Of a DNA stretch of 64,000 nt, positions 35,465 to 45,156 are shown piece by piece. The stretch lies in contig NZ_PRDM01000003.1 in the NCBI RefSeq assembly GCF_015182285.1, forward strand, positions 186,001 to 250,000. The letters are read 5' to 3'. The notes under the pieces were generated by a model. The model saw only the letters and a list, made by a program, of their open reading frames with translations. It was not told the DNA's origin and did no database searches. The DNA comes from Flavobacterium hungaricum. GTDB lineage: Bacteria > Bacteroidota > Bacteroidia > Flavobacteriales > Flavobacteriaceae. Each line of letters starts with the position of its first letter. Position 1 is the stretch's first letter. The translations under genes were made by a program, and so were the position numbers.

Positions 35465-36493
35465 CTAGAAGTTAGTTTTTTTAGAAGATTTACGAATGTG
35501 TAATTCTGGTGCGAGAACCACCTTTTTTTCGATTTTAATGGTATCAGTTTTGTCTACCTGTTCTAAGAAAACACGGGCAGACATTTTGCCCATTTCTAAA
35601 GGAGACTGGTCAACAGAAGTGATCGAAAGCTCCATAAACTTAGTGAAAGGTTCGTTACTAAATCCTGCCACGCAAAATTCTTTTGGAATGCTGATGTTTC
35701 TGGACTGAAGTTCCTGAATTGCGCCTAAAGCGGCAAAGTCACTCGAAGAGAATACAGCATCGGGAGGAGTATCTAATTTCAGTAAATTGTCAACAGCCTC
35801 TTTTCCTGCATCTACACTACTTTTAGTATAAATAACATATTCTTCTTTAAATTCCAGGCCATTGTCTAGTAAAGCTTGTTTGTAGCCTAAAAATCTGTTT
35901 TTAAAGATATCCAGCGATTGATCTCCAGAAAAATGCGCAATAGCTTTACAGCCTTCGTCAATCAAGTGTTTGGTTGTCAGATAACCGCCTTTAAAGTCGT
36001 TAATAGTAACAGAACTTACGCCGTCTATATGTTTACTACGGTCAAAAAATATTAAGGGTACATTTTTTTCTAAAACATGTCTAAAAGCACTGTCATTTTC
36101 ATCTGAAATGCCCGTTACCGACATCATAATACCGTCAACCTGAGCATCTACAAGAGTATGAAGATTTTCATTTTCTCTTTTAATGCTTTCGTGAGTCTGA
36201 CAGATAATGACTTGATAACCGTGAGGATAAAGTTCTTCTTCGATACCCCTTATGACAGAGGCGAAAAAATTACTGTCAATACGCGGTACAATAACTCCTA
36301 TGTTATTACTACGCCCGCTTTTAAGCGCTAAAGCAAGTTTGTTTTGCTTGTAGTTCATTGCAGCGGCAGTTTTTAAAACTAATTCACGTGTTGCCTCTTT
36401 TATTTTCGGATTGTTGTTTAACGCTCTAGAAACGGTAGCAGCAGTGATATTTAGCTTTTCGGCAATATCGTAAATAGTTACTTTTTCACTCAT
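35465..36493 (-). CDS. LacI-family transcriptional regulator of the pectin locus
   Basis: 342 residues. The N-terminal helix-turn-helix (residues 5-25: TIYDIAEKLNITAATVSRAL) and hinge helix (NKLALALKSGRSNNIGVIVP) are classic, followed by a periplasmic-binding-protein-like sensor domain (60-335). It most likely binds a uronate intermediate such as KDG and releases operators of the TGTAATCGATTACA type, which occur before exuT, kduI, the GH28 gene at 36778 and the regulator itself. It lies between the catabolic and depolymerising halves of the locus. The target assignment is inferred from motif and position. Confidence 0.92.
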   Translation of the reverse strand: MSEKVTIYDIAEKLNITAATVSRALNNNPKIKEATRELVLKTAAAMNYKQNKLALALKSGRSNNIGVIVPRIDSNFFASVIRGIEEELYPHGYQVIICQTHESIKRENENLHTLVDAQVDGIMMSVTGISDENDSAFRHVLEKNVPLIFFDRSKHIDGVSSVTINDFKGGYLTTKHLIDEGCKAIAHFSGDQSLDIFKNRFLGYKQALLDNGLEFKEEYVIYTKSSVDAGKEAVDNLLKLDTPPDAVFSSSDFAALGAIQELQSRNISIPKEFCVAGFSNEPFTKFMELSITSVDQSPLEMGKMSARVFLEQVDKTDTIKIEKKVVLAPELHIRKSSKKTNF

Positions 36494-36522
36494 TAAAAAA
36501 AGTTTATCAGATTATTTTTAGA

Positions 36523-36570
36523 CAAAAATACATTTTTTTTATTATCAATAAGAAATTGTTATCGATTACC
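36523..36570 (-). promoter_or_regulatory. lacI-type gene promoter with upstream operator
   Basis: On the minus strand tatttttg (36530-36523) matches TAnnTTTG, 29 bp before the start codon. The palindrome variant tgttatcgattacc (36557-36570, 12 of 14 matches to the perfect palindrome) lies 26 bp upstream of the -7 element, around or just above the expected -33 region. This predicts autoregulation through a different geometry from the other sites. Confidence 0.6.
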
Positions 36571-36689
36571 TTCTGGATTTACTAAAACGTTTTCAGTTCT
36601 ACAATGATAATAAATTATATGATTTTTTGCATTAAATGTAATTATTTTTTACAATAAAAATTAAATGTACATTTTTTTTCTAAATAAAT

Positions 36690-36734
36690 TTGGTGTGTTA
36701 GAACAATTTTTCTACTTTCGTGTAATCGATTACA
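36690..36734 (+). promoter_or_regulatory. Promoter plus perfect LacI-type operator for GH28-susCD
   Basis: TTG at 36690-36692, then 20 bp, then tactttcg (36713-36720, one mismatch to TAnnTTTG), followed directly by tgtaatcgattaca (36721-36734), a perfect 14-bp palindrome. The start codon is 43 bp beyond. This is the best copy of the operator in the window. Confidence 0.8.
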
Positions 36735-36777
36735 TAATTTAAGTGTTTTTGATGTCAAATAAGAAAAATACTTCATA

Positions 36778-38214
36778 ATGATTATACGTAAGACTCAAAT
36801 ATGTAATTGGATTGTATTTTTAACTGCTGGTCTGGTGCTGCTTACCTCTTGCGCAGAAAAAACAGGCTCGGCTTCTTCTAATGATCCATGGAAAAAAATG
36901 GATCTGGTAATCAAAAGTATTCCTCAGACAAAATTTAGTGACAAAACGTATAGTATTACAGATTTTGGTGCTGTTGCTGATGGTAAAACCTTAAACACAA
37001 CTGCATTTGAAAAAGCGATAAAAGAATGTGCAAAAAATGGCGGAGGCAGAGTAATTGTTCCCAACGGAAAATTCCTTACAGGCGCTGTTCATCTGGAAAG
37101 TAATGTAAACCTGCATTTAGAAGCGGGTGCCGAAATTCTTTTTAGTTTAAATCCAAAAGATTATCCAATTGTGCATACTTCTTGGGAAGGTACAGAAGTA
37201 ATGAATTATTCGCCGCTTATTTATGCTAAAAACAAAACCAATGTAGCCATTACTGGTAAAGGAGTTTTGAATGGTCAGGCGGACAATACCAATTGGTGGA
37301 TTTGGTCAGGAGGAAAAGGCTACGGATGGAAAAAAGGAATTCCGTCTCAAAATGACCCTGCAAACCGTGAAGTTTTAGTAGATATGGCCGAAAGAAACGT
37401 TCCGGTTTCAGAAAGAGTTTTTGGTGACGGCAGATATTTGCGTCCGAATTTTATCGAGTTTTTTGAATGTAATACCGTTTTGGTAAAAGATATCACGGTA
37501 ATAAATGCTCCTTTCTGGATTTTGCATCCTATAAAAACCAATAATATGATCATTGACGGGGTAACGGTTAACAGCCACGGACCCAACAATGACGGCTGTG
37601 ATCCTGAATATTCTCGAAATATTTTAATCAAAAACTGCACGTTTAACACAGGTGACGATTGTATTGCCATTAAAGCCGGACGCGATGCAGACGGAAGACG
37701 TGTAGCAATACCAAGTAAAAACATTATTGTACAAAACTGTAAAATGATCGACGGCCACGGCGGGGTGGTGATCGGCAGCGAAATTTCGGCAGGCGTAAAC
37801 AATGTTTTTGTAGAAAACTGCGTAATGGACAGTCCGAATTTAGATCGCGCCATTCGTATCAAAACAAACTCCAAAAGAGGGGGCGTGATCGAAGACATTT
37901 ACGTTCGAAATCTCGAAGTCGGGGTCGTAAAAGAATGCGTTTTAAAGCTGAATATGTTTTATAATGTATACGGCTCGCAGACCGGAAATTTTATTCCTAC
38001 AATACGAAATGTAAGCCTTGAAAATGTTACCGTAAAAAATGGTGGCAAATACAGTGTCTGGGCAGAGGGATACGAAGCATCTCCGGTAGAAAACATTACT
38101 CTTAAAAATGTAAAAATTGAAAAAGTAGATTCTGTCTATTTATTAAAAAACGTGAAAAACATAAAATTTATAAATACTTATATCAATGACAAAAAAGTAG
38201 AATCAATTAATTAG
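36778..38214 (+). CDS. GH28 polygalacturonase-like lipoprotein
   Basis: 478 residues. Lipoprotein signal with lipobox LLTSC (Cys25). The right-handed beta-helix core carries all GH28 hallmarks: NND near residue 270 (PNNDGCDPEYS), GDDC near 292, GHGG near 326 and RIK near 360 (RAIRIKTN), so catalytic Asp residues, His and the substrate-binding Arg-Lys are retained. It should cleave alpha-1,4 galacturonide bonds, probably releasing galacturonate from oligomers in the periplasm or at the surface. It leads the operon with susC, 35 bp upstream of it, under the LacI-type operator. Confidence 0.93.
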   Translation: MIIRKTQICNWIVFLTAGLVLLTSCAEKTGSASSNDPWKKMDLVIKSIPQTKFSDKTYSITDFGAVADGKTLNTTAFEKAIKECAKNGGGRVIVPNGKFLTGAVHLESNVNLHLEAGAEILFSLNPKDYPIVHTSWEGTEVMNYSPLIYAKNKTNVAITGKGVLNGQADNTNWWIWSGGKGYGWKKGIPSQNDPANREVLVDMAERNVPVSERVFGDGRYLRPNFIEFFECNTVLVKDITVINAPFWILHPIKTNNMIIDGVTVNSHGPNNDGCDPEYSRNILIKNCTFNTGDDCIAIKAGRDADGRRVAIPSKNIIVQNCKMIDGHGGVVIGSEISAGVNNVFVENCVMDSPNLDRAIRIKTNSKRGGVIEDIYVRNLEVGVVKECVLKLNMFYNVYGSQTGNFIPTIRNVSLENVTVKNGGKYSVWAEGYEASPVENITLKNVKIEKVDSVYLLKNVKNIKFINTYINDKKVESIN

Positions 38215-38249
38215 TAACTATTAACCACTTTAACCATTTTAACCAAATT

Positions 38250-41200
38250 ATGAACTTTAAAAAACTATCTAAGAAAAAAGAAAAGTACAGTATTGTATTT
38301 TTGTTTTTCCTGAATTTGCTGCTGTGCAATACCACTAACGCACAGTCAACTTCTATCGAAGGGAAAATTACCGATGCATCAGGATTATCGCTGCCAGGGG
38401 TAAATATAAATGAAAAGGGAACTAAAAACGGAACTTCAACAGATTTTGAAGGAAGTTTTAAGCTTAATGTAACCAATCCAAAAGCTGTTTTAGTAATCAG
38501 CTATTTAGGATTTCAAACACAAGAAATTAGTGTTGCCGGAAAATCAAAAATAAATGTAAGTTTAGCAGAACAATCCAATGCTTTAACAGAAGTAGTGGTT
38601 GTAGGGTATGGCTCGGTAAAAAAAACAGATTTAACAGGATCTGTAAGTACGATCAGCGCTGCAACGATTACAGAAAGAAATACTATTAGTCCATTAGAGG
38701 CGATTCAGGGTAGTACACCTGGGGTTCAGATTTCGTCTTCTACAGGACGCGCAGGCGACGGATTTAAGGTAGTAATTAGAGGAAATAACTCTTTAATTGC
38801 CGATTCTAGTAATCCGAGCCAAGTAGGTTCATCACCATTATACGTTGTAGACGGTGTGCCAATGGACGGAATCGATTTTTTAAACCCGCAGGATATTGCC
38901 AGAATGGACGTTTTAAAAGATGCTTCTTCTGCTGCTATCTATGGTTCCAGAGGATCTAATGGGGTTATTATCGTAACAACAAAAAGCGGTACAAGTGCAA
39001 AGGCAGGTATCAGTGTAACTTTTGATACTTCATACGGTAACAAATCGGCAGCGAGATTACCAAAAATGATGTCAGGAGAAGAATGGTGGAAATTTCACCA
39101 AGTAGCTTATATGAGTGCAACGCCTCAAACACAGACTCCCGCACAATTAGCATCTTTGGCAGGAAATCAGAGCCCATTGTTGGTATCTCGTGCCAACAGC
39201 GGTTATAACTTTGACTGGTACGATGCCGTTCTAAAATCGGGAATGACAGAAAATAATTATCTGAATATTTCTGGCCGTTCAGAATCGGGAATGAGCTATA
39301 ATTTAGGTTTCGGAATTCAGAGCGACCGAGGGTTGATCGAGAATGATGCGACCGATAAATATTCTTTTAAATTAGGATTAAATCATAAAATAAACGACAA
39401 ATTTTCTACAGGAGTAAACGTTACTATTGCCAGATTAAACAATCAATTAGGTAGTGATTTGGCAATGCAGGATGCCTTTAGATTAAGTCCGTTAATGTCT
39501 CCTTGGGCAGTAGATGCTGCAGGAAATGAGAGAGTAGGAACTTTATTTTTTCTTCCTGGTAAATTAACATATCCAGACGGTTCTTGGGCAATCAATAAAA
39601 CATCAACAGTGAACCCGTTAATGGAAATTGCAAATTCTTCTCAGACAGAAAAAACATGGCAGACAGTAGGTAATGCTTATTTCCAGTATCAGGCTTTAAA
39701 ATGGCTTTCGTTCAAAACCACTTTTGCTGCAGGAATTATGGATACGCAAAATTCAAAAGCTTACACTGCACAGACCAACGCCGGGGTAACCTTAAACGGA
39801 AAAAACTCAGCTACTTTAGAAAATTCCAACAACTTCAATTATACTTGGGATAATCAGATTGACATCAAACACACTTTTAATCAAGTGCATGATTTTAGTT
39901 TGCTGTTATTGCAGAGTTTGTATTCTAATACAGATGAATTTTCTTCATTGTATTCTAACAATCAGCCTTTTGATGTGGGTACAGATAATATGGGTTCTGG
40001 GGTTCAGAGCAGTTATGTGGTTAAGTCTTCTTTTGCCAAAAACACTTTAAATTCATATGCTGTTCGTTTGAATTATGCTTTTAAAGATAAATATTTGGTG
40101 ACGGCTTCTACCAGATGGGACGGTTCTTCGGTATTATCTGAGGGGAATAAATGGCAGAGTTTCCCATCTTTAGCATTAGGATGGAAATTAAGCAAAGAAT
40201 CGTTTTTAGAAAACAGTTCAGTAGTTTCTGATTTGAAATTACGTGCCAGTATCGGATATACAGGAAACGACAACGTAGCACCTTATACTTCTCAAGCACT
40301 TTTAAATCAGCAGACTTTTTATGCTGCAGGTGCCAATGTAGTTTCGGGCTGGCAGTCAGAAAATCTTGCAAATCCTGCTTTGACTTGGGAAAAAACAAGA
40401 GAATACAATTTAGGTCTTGATTTCGGATTTTTAAGAAATAGAATTTCAGGTTCTGTTGACGTATACGACCGATTATCAGAAGATTTGATTTACAAACAAC
40501 AATTACCAGCAGAAACAGGATGGAAAAATACTTTTGCCAATGTGGGTTCTGTAAGTAACAAAGGGGTAGAGGTTTTGTTAACTACCAAAAACATCAAATC
40601 ACGTCTGGTAACTTGGGAAACTACTTTTACATTTACTAAAAACGTAAACAAATTAGAATCCATTTACAATCAGGATAAGGTAAGTGATATTGGTAACAAG
40701 CTGATTCTTGGAGCGCCATTAAATCCAAATTACAATTATGTTTATGACGGTGTTTGGCAGGAAAGCGAAGCAGCGGCAGCGGCTTCTTACGGAATGGCGC
40801 CAGGACAGGCAAGACCGAAAGACTTAAACGGAGATGGAAAATTCAATCAAGACGATAGAACCGTAATCGGAAACCCGAATCCAGAGTGGCAGGGAAGTTT
40901 TTACTCTAAATTAAATGTGGGTCAGTTCGATTTTAATTTCTCTGTAATTACAAGTCAGGGACAGACTGTTTTGAGTACATTTCACCAAAACTTTGCAGAC
41001 GTAAGTGATAGAGGACGTCAAAAATTGGCAATGGATTACTTTATTCCAACCAACGGAACAGGAATTGAAGCCAATGCAAACAACACCAACCCAAGACCAG
41101 GACCAGTTGCAACGGGAGCAGGAGCTTATTGGACTTCTTTATTTGGATATTACAGAGACGCTTCTTACGTAAAAATTAAAAATATATCTTTAGGTTACAC

Positions 41201-41381
41201 ATTAAATTCTGAATTATTGAAGAAACTTAAAATCAGCAATTTTAGAATATATGTGAATGTTTTAGACCCATTTGTATTTACAAAATTTGACGGATATGAT
41301 CCAGAATGGGCAGGTTCGCCTTTCGGTGTAAACCGTCCAGCATCTGTGACAACGCAATTAGGGTTAAGTGTTAAATTTTAA
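38250..41381 (+). CDS. SusC/RagA-family TonB-linked outer-membrane transporter
   Basis: 1043 residues. Signal region ending NTTNAQ, carboxypeptidase-regulatory-like domain (SIEGKITDASGLSLPGVNI), the SusC TonB-box-like segment EVVVVGYGSVKKTDLTGSV, plug domain (SPLYVVDGVPMDGIDFLNP, with the DASSAAIYGSRGSNGVIIVTTK signature), then a large beta-barrel ending in Phe. It imports oligosaccharides with SusD, here probably pectin or rhamnogalacturonan fragments. It is 15 bp upstream of susD. Confidence 0.97.
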   Translation: MNFKKLSKKKEKYSIVFLFFLNLLLCNTTNAQSTSIEGKITDASGLSLPGVNINEKGTKNGTSTDFEGSFKLNVTNPKAVLVISYLGFQTQEISVAGKSKINVSLAEQSNALTEVVVVGYGSVKKTDLTGSVSTISAATITERNTISPLEAIQGSTPGVQISSSTGRAGDGFKVVIRGNNSLIADSSNPSQVGSSPLYVVDGVPMDGIDFLNPQDIARMDVLKDASSAAIYGSRGSNGVIIVTTKSGTSAKAGISVTFDTSYGNKSAARLPKMMSGEEWWKFHQVAYMSATPQTQTPAQLASLAGNQSPLLVSRANSGYNFDWYDAVLKSGMTENNYLNISGRSESGMSYNLGFGIQSDRGLIENDATDKYSFKLGLNHKINDKFSTGVNVTIARLNNQLGSDLAMQDAFRLSPLMSPWAVDAAGNERVGTLFFLPGKLTYPDGSWAINKTSTVNPLMEIANSSQTEKTWQTVGNAYFQYQALKWLSFKTTFAAGIMDTQNSKAYTAQTNAGVTLNGKNSATLENSNNFNYTWDNQIDIKHTFNQVHDFSLLLLQSLYSNTDEFSSLYSNNQPFDVGTDNMGSGVQSSYVVKSSFAKNTLNSYAVRLNYAFKDKYLVTASTRWDGSSVLSEGNKWQSFPSLALGWKLSKESFLENSSVVSDLKLRASIGYTGNDNVAPYTSQALLNQQTFYAAGANVVSGWQSENLANPALTWEKTREYNLGLDFGFLRNRISGSVDVYDRLSEDLIYKQQLPAETGWKNTFANVGSVSNKGVEVLLTTKNIKSRLVTWETTFTFTKNVNKLESIYNQDKVSDIGNKLILGAPLNPNYNYVYDGVWQESEAAAAASYGMAPGQARPKDLNGDGKFNQDDRTVIGNPNPEWQGSFYSKLNVGQFDFNFSVITSQGQTVLSTFHQNFADVSDRGRQKLAMDYFIPTNGTGIEANANNTNPRPGPVATGAGAYWTSLFGYYRDASYVKIKNISLGYTLNSELLKKLKISNFRIYVNVLDPFVFTKFDGYDPEWAGSPFGVNRPASVTTQLGLSVKF

Positions 41382-41396
41382 TAAAGAAGATATCAA

Positions 41397-43070
41397 ATGA
41401 AAAAAATAATAATAATGTTAGGAATAATTGCTGTGTCTGTAAGTTCATGCAGTGATTATATTGAAGAAGACAGCCGTTCTTACGTACCAGCAGATGCGAC
41501 TTATAAAACAGCATCTGGATTTCAACTATTAGTAAACACAAACTACGCATGGCTTAAAGGTATTTACGGAGGTAATCCGTGGTTATTTGAATCTGGAACT
41601 GATATGTATGCAGAAGGTAGAACTCCAGAGCCTGCAGGTTTGAGCCAGTATACACTTTTAATACCATCATCCGATAATGTGGCAGATTTGTATAATCCGT
41701 GTTATCAATTGATTCAGTCTGTTAATAAAACCATTTATTACTCAACAGTAACAGAACAGACTTCAATTTTAAATACTCAGGTAGGTGAGGCAAGATTTTT
41801 AAGAGCACAGGCTTACTTTTTGTTGGTACAGACCTACGGAGGCGTTCCTATTGTAAACGAACATATTACAACGCCGGTTTTATCTTTTACCAGAAATACT
41901 GCAGAGGAAGTTTACACACAGATTATTGCAGATTTAGATTTTGCTTTGGCGAATGTTGGCACTGCAGCTTACAGTACGGCAGGAAAAGTAAACAAAAGAG
42001 CGGTAAATGATTTATTGGCAAAAGTATACTTAACAAGAGGATATGAAACTTTTGGTAAAGCAGATGATTTTTCTAAAGCCGCAGCATATGCTGACGCTGC
42101 AATTGCTGGTCAAGCCTTGAATGTTGCTGCAGCAGATGTTTTCAAACCAGGAAATGATCTAAATGCAGAAACTATTTTTTCGGTACAATATGACAAAGCT
42201 TCTACGAGTACAGACCCAACAAAATTAGGAAACAATCAGTTTTACTATTTCAGTTCTTATTTAGGAGGTGCAGAAACAGGTGCTCCGTTAAGAAGCTACA
42301 ATTTATGTCCAACAGATTATGCTTTAGGATTATATGAAAAAGGAGATAAAAGATGGGAAGCCACTTTTATGACCGAGATTTTAGAAGAAACGGTAACAGT
42401 AAACGGAAAAGCGACTACAACACTGTATTACCCATATTACAGACCTACAAGCGGAGGCGTGATCAAAGTGAGACATTTTTATGAGCCAAAATGGTTTACT
42501 CCTGCCGATAAAACTACTTGGATGACGGCAAATGCTTCTAGATTGGCGGCAACATTTGTGTACCATCCATGGGGAGAATATTCTGCGGCGCACACTTTAA
42601 TTAAAAATTTAGACTGCTATACTATTCCGGTTAAGAAATTTGACGATCCAGATCCAACTACGCCTACGAGTACAGGGCCTGTAAGTACAAGAGATATTAT
42701 TGTTTCAAGATTAGGAGAAACGTATTTAATTGCAGCCGAAGCGTATTTAAAAGCGGGAGTGCCTGCAACAGGACTAGACCGTTTAAACGAGGTAAGAAGA
42801 AGAGCAGGAGTAGCAAACGCAACTGCAGGAGAATTTACTATCGATTATGTTTTAGATGAAAGAGGAAGAGAGCTATTAGGAGAATACAAAAGATGGTTCG
42901 ACTTAAAACGTACCGGAACTTTGGTAGCCAGAGCCTCAGCTCATAATTATAAAATAAAAGCGGCCAATTTTACAGGGATAGACGGAAAACTTAAAATTTT
43001 AAGACCAATACCACAATCAGTATTGGATTTAAATCAAAATAAAGATTTCCCGCAAAACCCAGGATATTAA
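41397..43070 (+). CDS. SusD/RagB-family nutrient-binding lipoprotein
   Basis: 557 residues. Lipobox SVSSC, then the TPR-type helical fold with NTNYAWLKGIYGG, EARFLRAQAYFLLVQTYGGVPIV and the family C-terminal segments LIAAEAYLKAG, LNEVRRRAG, DERGRELLGEYKRWFDLKRTG and NKDFPQNPGY. It caps the SusC barrel at the outer surface and binds the glycan. A terminator follows, so the GH28-susC-susD operon ends here. Confidence 0.97.
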   Translation: MKKIIIMLGIIAVSVSSCSDYIEEDSRSYVPADATYKTASGFQLLVNTNYAWLKGIYGGNPWLFESGTDMYAEGRTPEPAGLSQYTLLIPSSDNVADLYNPCYQLIQSVNKTIYYSTVTEQTSILNTQVGEARFLRAQAYFLLVQTYGGVPIVNEHITTPVLSFTRNTAEEVYTQIIADLDFALANVGTAAYSTAGKVNKRAVNDLLAKVYLTRGYETFGKADDFSKAAAYADAAIAGQALNVAAADVFKPGNDLNAETIFSVQYDKASTSTDPTKLGNNQFYYFSSYLGGAETGAPLRSYNLCPTDYALGLYEKGDKRWEATFMTEILEETVTVNGKATTTLYYPYYRPTSGGVIKVRHFYEPKWFTPADKTTWMTANASRLAATFVYHPWGEYSAAHTLIKNLDCYTIPVKKFDDPDPTTPTSTGPVSTRDIIVSRLGETYLIAAEAYLKAGVPATGLDRLNEVRRRAGVANATAGEFTIDYVLDERGRELLGEYKRWFDLKRTGTLVARASAHNYKIKAANFTGIDGKLKILRPIPQSVLDLNQNKDFPQNPGY

Positions 43071-43113
43071 TGAGATAATAGTTTTGAGACTATTTGTTTT
43101 TTGAAGAAGTTAA

Positions 43114-43146
43114 AAAGGAGTTTGACTTTTGTCGAACTCCTTTCTT
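43114..43146 (+). terminator. Terminator after susD
   Basis: aaaggagtt pairs with aactccttt around a tgacttttgtcg loop that can itself pair partly, followed by a short T/C-rich run. It lies 43 bp beyond the susD stop codon. Confidence 0.75.
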
Positions 43147-43167
43147 AACTAAAAAGTTAAAATTAAA

Positions 43168-44106
43168 ATGCATAAATTAAGTGTAATTTTATTGGTGTTT
43201 TTAAATAGTGTACTTGCTTATAGTCAGCAGTATAAGGTGGATACTTCTTATACTGTAAAAAGCACTTACACTAAATTAATTAAGAAATATCCGTTTATTA
43301 CCATTCCAGCAATTAAACCAAACACTGCTGTTGAGGAGCAATTTGATTTGGTTTACAATAAAGATCAGGATCGTATTTTACATTTTGATGCTTTCATTAA
43401 TAAAAAGAAAAAAAGAAATCCGGCAGTGGTCATGATTCACGGCGGCGGATGGAGATCCGGAAATAAAGAGCAGCTGCAGTTTTTAGCTCGAGAAATCGCT
43501 GCGAAAGGCTATTCCTGCTTTACAATAGAATACAGATTATCATTAGAAGCTCAATATCCGACAGCGGTTATTGATGTTAAAAATGCGATCAGGTTTATAA
43601 AAGACAATGCTGGAAAGTTTAAGGTAGATCCAGACAAAATTGCGGTTTTAGGATGCTCTTCGGGCGGACAAATGGCAGCTTTGATTGGTACAACAAACAA
43701 CAATCCGATTTTTGAAGACAAAGGTTTTAAAAGTAAATCGTCTTCAAAAGTAAATGCAATAGTCGATGTAGACGGCGTTCTGGCATTCAAACATCCAGAA
43801 TCGAGCGAAGGAGATATGGCAGCATTCTGGCTGGGCGGTAAATCAGATGAAATTCCAGAAAATTGGAAAAATGCTTCGGCCTTGAGCCATACCAATAAAA
43901 ATACACCGCCGATACTTTTTATCTGCAGCAGTATTCCGAGATTTCATGCCGGCAGAGACGATATGATAACTATTTTGAATGCGAATAAGATTTACAATGA
44001 AGTCAAAACAATCGAAGATTCACCGCATTCTTTTTGGTTTTTTGAACCTTGGTTTAGCCAGACAATTTCGTACACAACACAATTTTTAGATAGAATTTTT
44101 AAATAA
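43168..44106 (+). CDS. Secreted alpha/beta-hydrolase, pectin-ester-type
   Basis: 312 residues with signal peptide ending VLAYSQ. Oxyanion loop HGGGWRSGNKEQ, nucleophile Ser164 in GCSSGGQ, acid near GRDDM and catalytic His in DSPHSFWFFEPW. The fold is that of BD-FAE/CE-type acyl esterases. In this locus it may deacetylate pectin or rhamnogalacturonan. It is a different subgroup from the esterase at 22487 and starts the second operon of the depolymerising half. Confidence 0.8.
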   Translation: MHKLSVILLVFLNSVLAYSQQYKVDTSYTVKSTYTKLIKKYPFITIPAIKPNTAVEEQFDLVYNKDQDRILHFDAFINKKKKRNPAVVMIHGGGWRSGNKEQLQFLAREIAAKGYSCFTIEYRLSLEAQYPTAVIDVKNAIRFIKDNAGKFKVDPDKIAVLGCSSGGQMAALIGTTNNNPIFEDKGFKSKSSSKVNAIVDVDGVLAFKHPESSEGDMAAFWLGGKSDEIPENWKNASALSHTNKNTPPILFICSSIPRFHAGRDDMITILNANKIYNEVKTIEDSPHSFWFFEPWFSQTISYTTQFLDRIFK

Positions 44107-44117
44107 TTTAGAATACA

Positions 44118-45083
44118 ATGAAAACAAAAATCACCACAGCAGTTTTATTTTTTGCAGGTCTTACGGCCATCAACGCGCAGAAATACGATATTAAAACCAA
44201 TAAAACTTATGCTGAAATCTCTGCCAAAACAGACGGAAAATGGGAAGGAAGAAAATATAAAGGAGGAACGGTTTTTAAAAATGTGGATCGATTAAAACTG
44301 GCACCGGAACATACAGATCATTCGTTTGATATTCGTTATGAAGGACCGGGCTGGGAAAACAATAGAATTGGCTACCGCTTGTATTTGGACTGGAGAAACG
44401 CCATTGATATTTTCGGAAAGAAAACCTCAGAAAACATTCTGCCAAAAGTAGGACAGGATAATTTTGATTCCTACCACAATATGAGTGATTGGGGGGCTGA
44501 TATTTTAAAAGCAGGAAAAGGAATCGGAATTGGTTCTATTGATCGTTATTTAAACAAAGAAAAATTACACTTTCGTGAAGTAGATTCTACTATTGCAACG
44601 GTTTTTAATAAAGCAAAAGAATCGGTGGTAAAAGTAAATTATTACGGATGGAAAACAGCTTCGGACAATATTGATTTCGTTTCAGAATTGACGATTAAAC
44701 CTGACAATCTGTATACGCAGCATACCATTAAAGCTTCTAAAGAAATTAAAGGAATCTGTACGGGAATTGTAAAACAGAAAAATACCGATTTGCTTAAAAA
44801 AGAAAGTAAAAACAAAAAATGGGCTTATCTGGCTACTTACGGAGAACAATCTTTGGTTCCGGATAAGTTAGGAATGGCAATTTTTTATGAAATTAGTACG
44901 ATAGAAAGTACGGAAGATACTGATTTAGATTATCTTTTGGTTTTTAAACCCACAACCAAAGCAGTAACTTTTTATCTTTTGGGAGCTTGGGAACAAGAAG
45001 TTAACGGAATTAAATCGAAAGAAGAGTTTGAAAAATATTTGGATAAACAATTGGAAGTGCTGAACAAGAAAGGAAAAATTTAA
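44118..45083 (+). CDS. DUF4861 protein
   Basis: 321 residues with signal peptide ending AINAQ. The DUF4861 pattern is clear: YEGPGWENNRIGYRLYLDWRNAIDIFGKK, then DSYHNMSDWGADILKAGKGIGIG and the later GAWEQE segment. The family is frequent in Bacteroidota pectin loci, but its activity is not established to my knowledge; it may be a lyase-like or carbohydrate-binding protein. A second, divergent DUF4861 domain forms the C-terminus of the giant protein ending at 63504. It lies 11 bp after the esterase. Confidence 0.85.
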   Translation: MKTKITTAVLFFAGLTAINAQKYDIKTNKTYAEISAKTDGKWEGRKYKGGTVFKNVDRLKLAPEHTDHSFDIRYEGPGWENNRIGYRLYLDWRNAIDIFGKKTSENILPKVGQDNFDSYHNMSDWGADILKAGKGIGIGSIDRYLNKEKLHFREVDSTIATVFNKAKESVVKVNYYGWKTASDNIDFVSELTIKPDNLYTQHTIKASKEIKGICTGIVKQKNTDLLKKESKNKKWAYLATYGEQSLVPDKLGMAIFYEISTIESTEDTDLDYLLVFKPTTKAVTFYLLGAWEQEVNGIKSKEEFEKYLDKQLEVLNKKGKI

Positions 45084-45156
45084 AAAGTTTCATGTTTCAG
45101 GGCAGCGGCACTCAGACCAGAAGCCAAAACGACAAATCCTAAACCCAAAACAAAAA

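Noticed and set aside
37347..37898. 183-codon antisense frame in the GH28 gene
   Set aside because: Opposite-strand shadow of a strongly conserved enzyme gene, with no signal peptide, no family and low-complexity composition.
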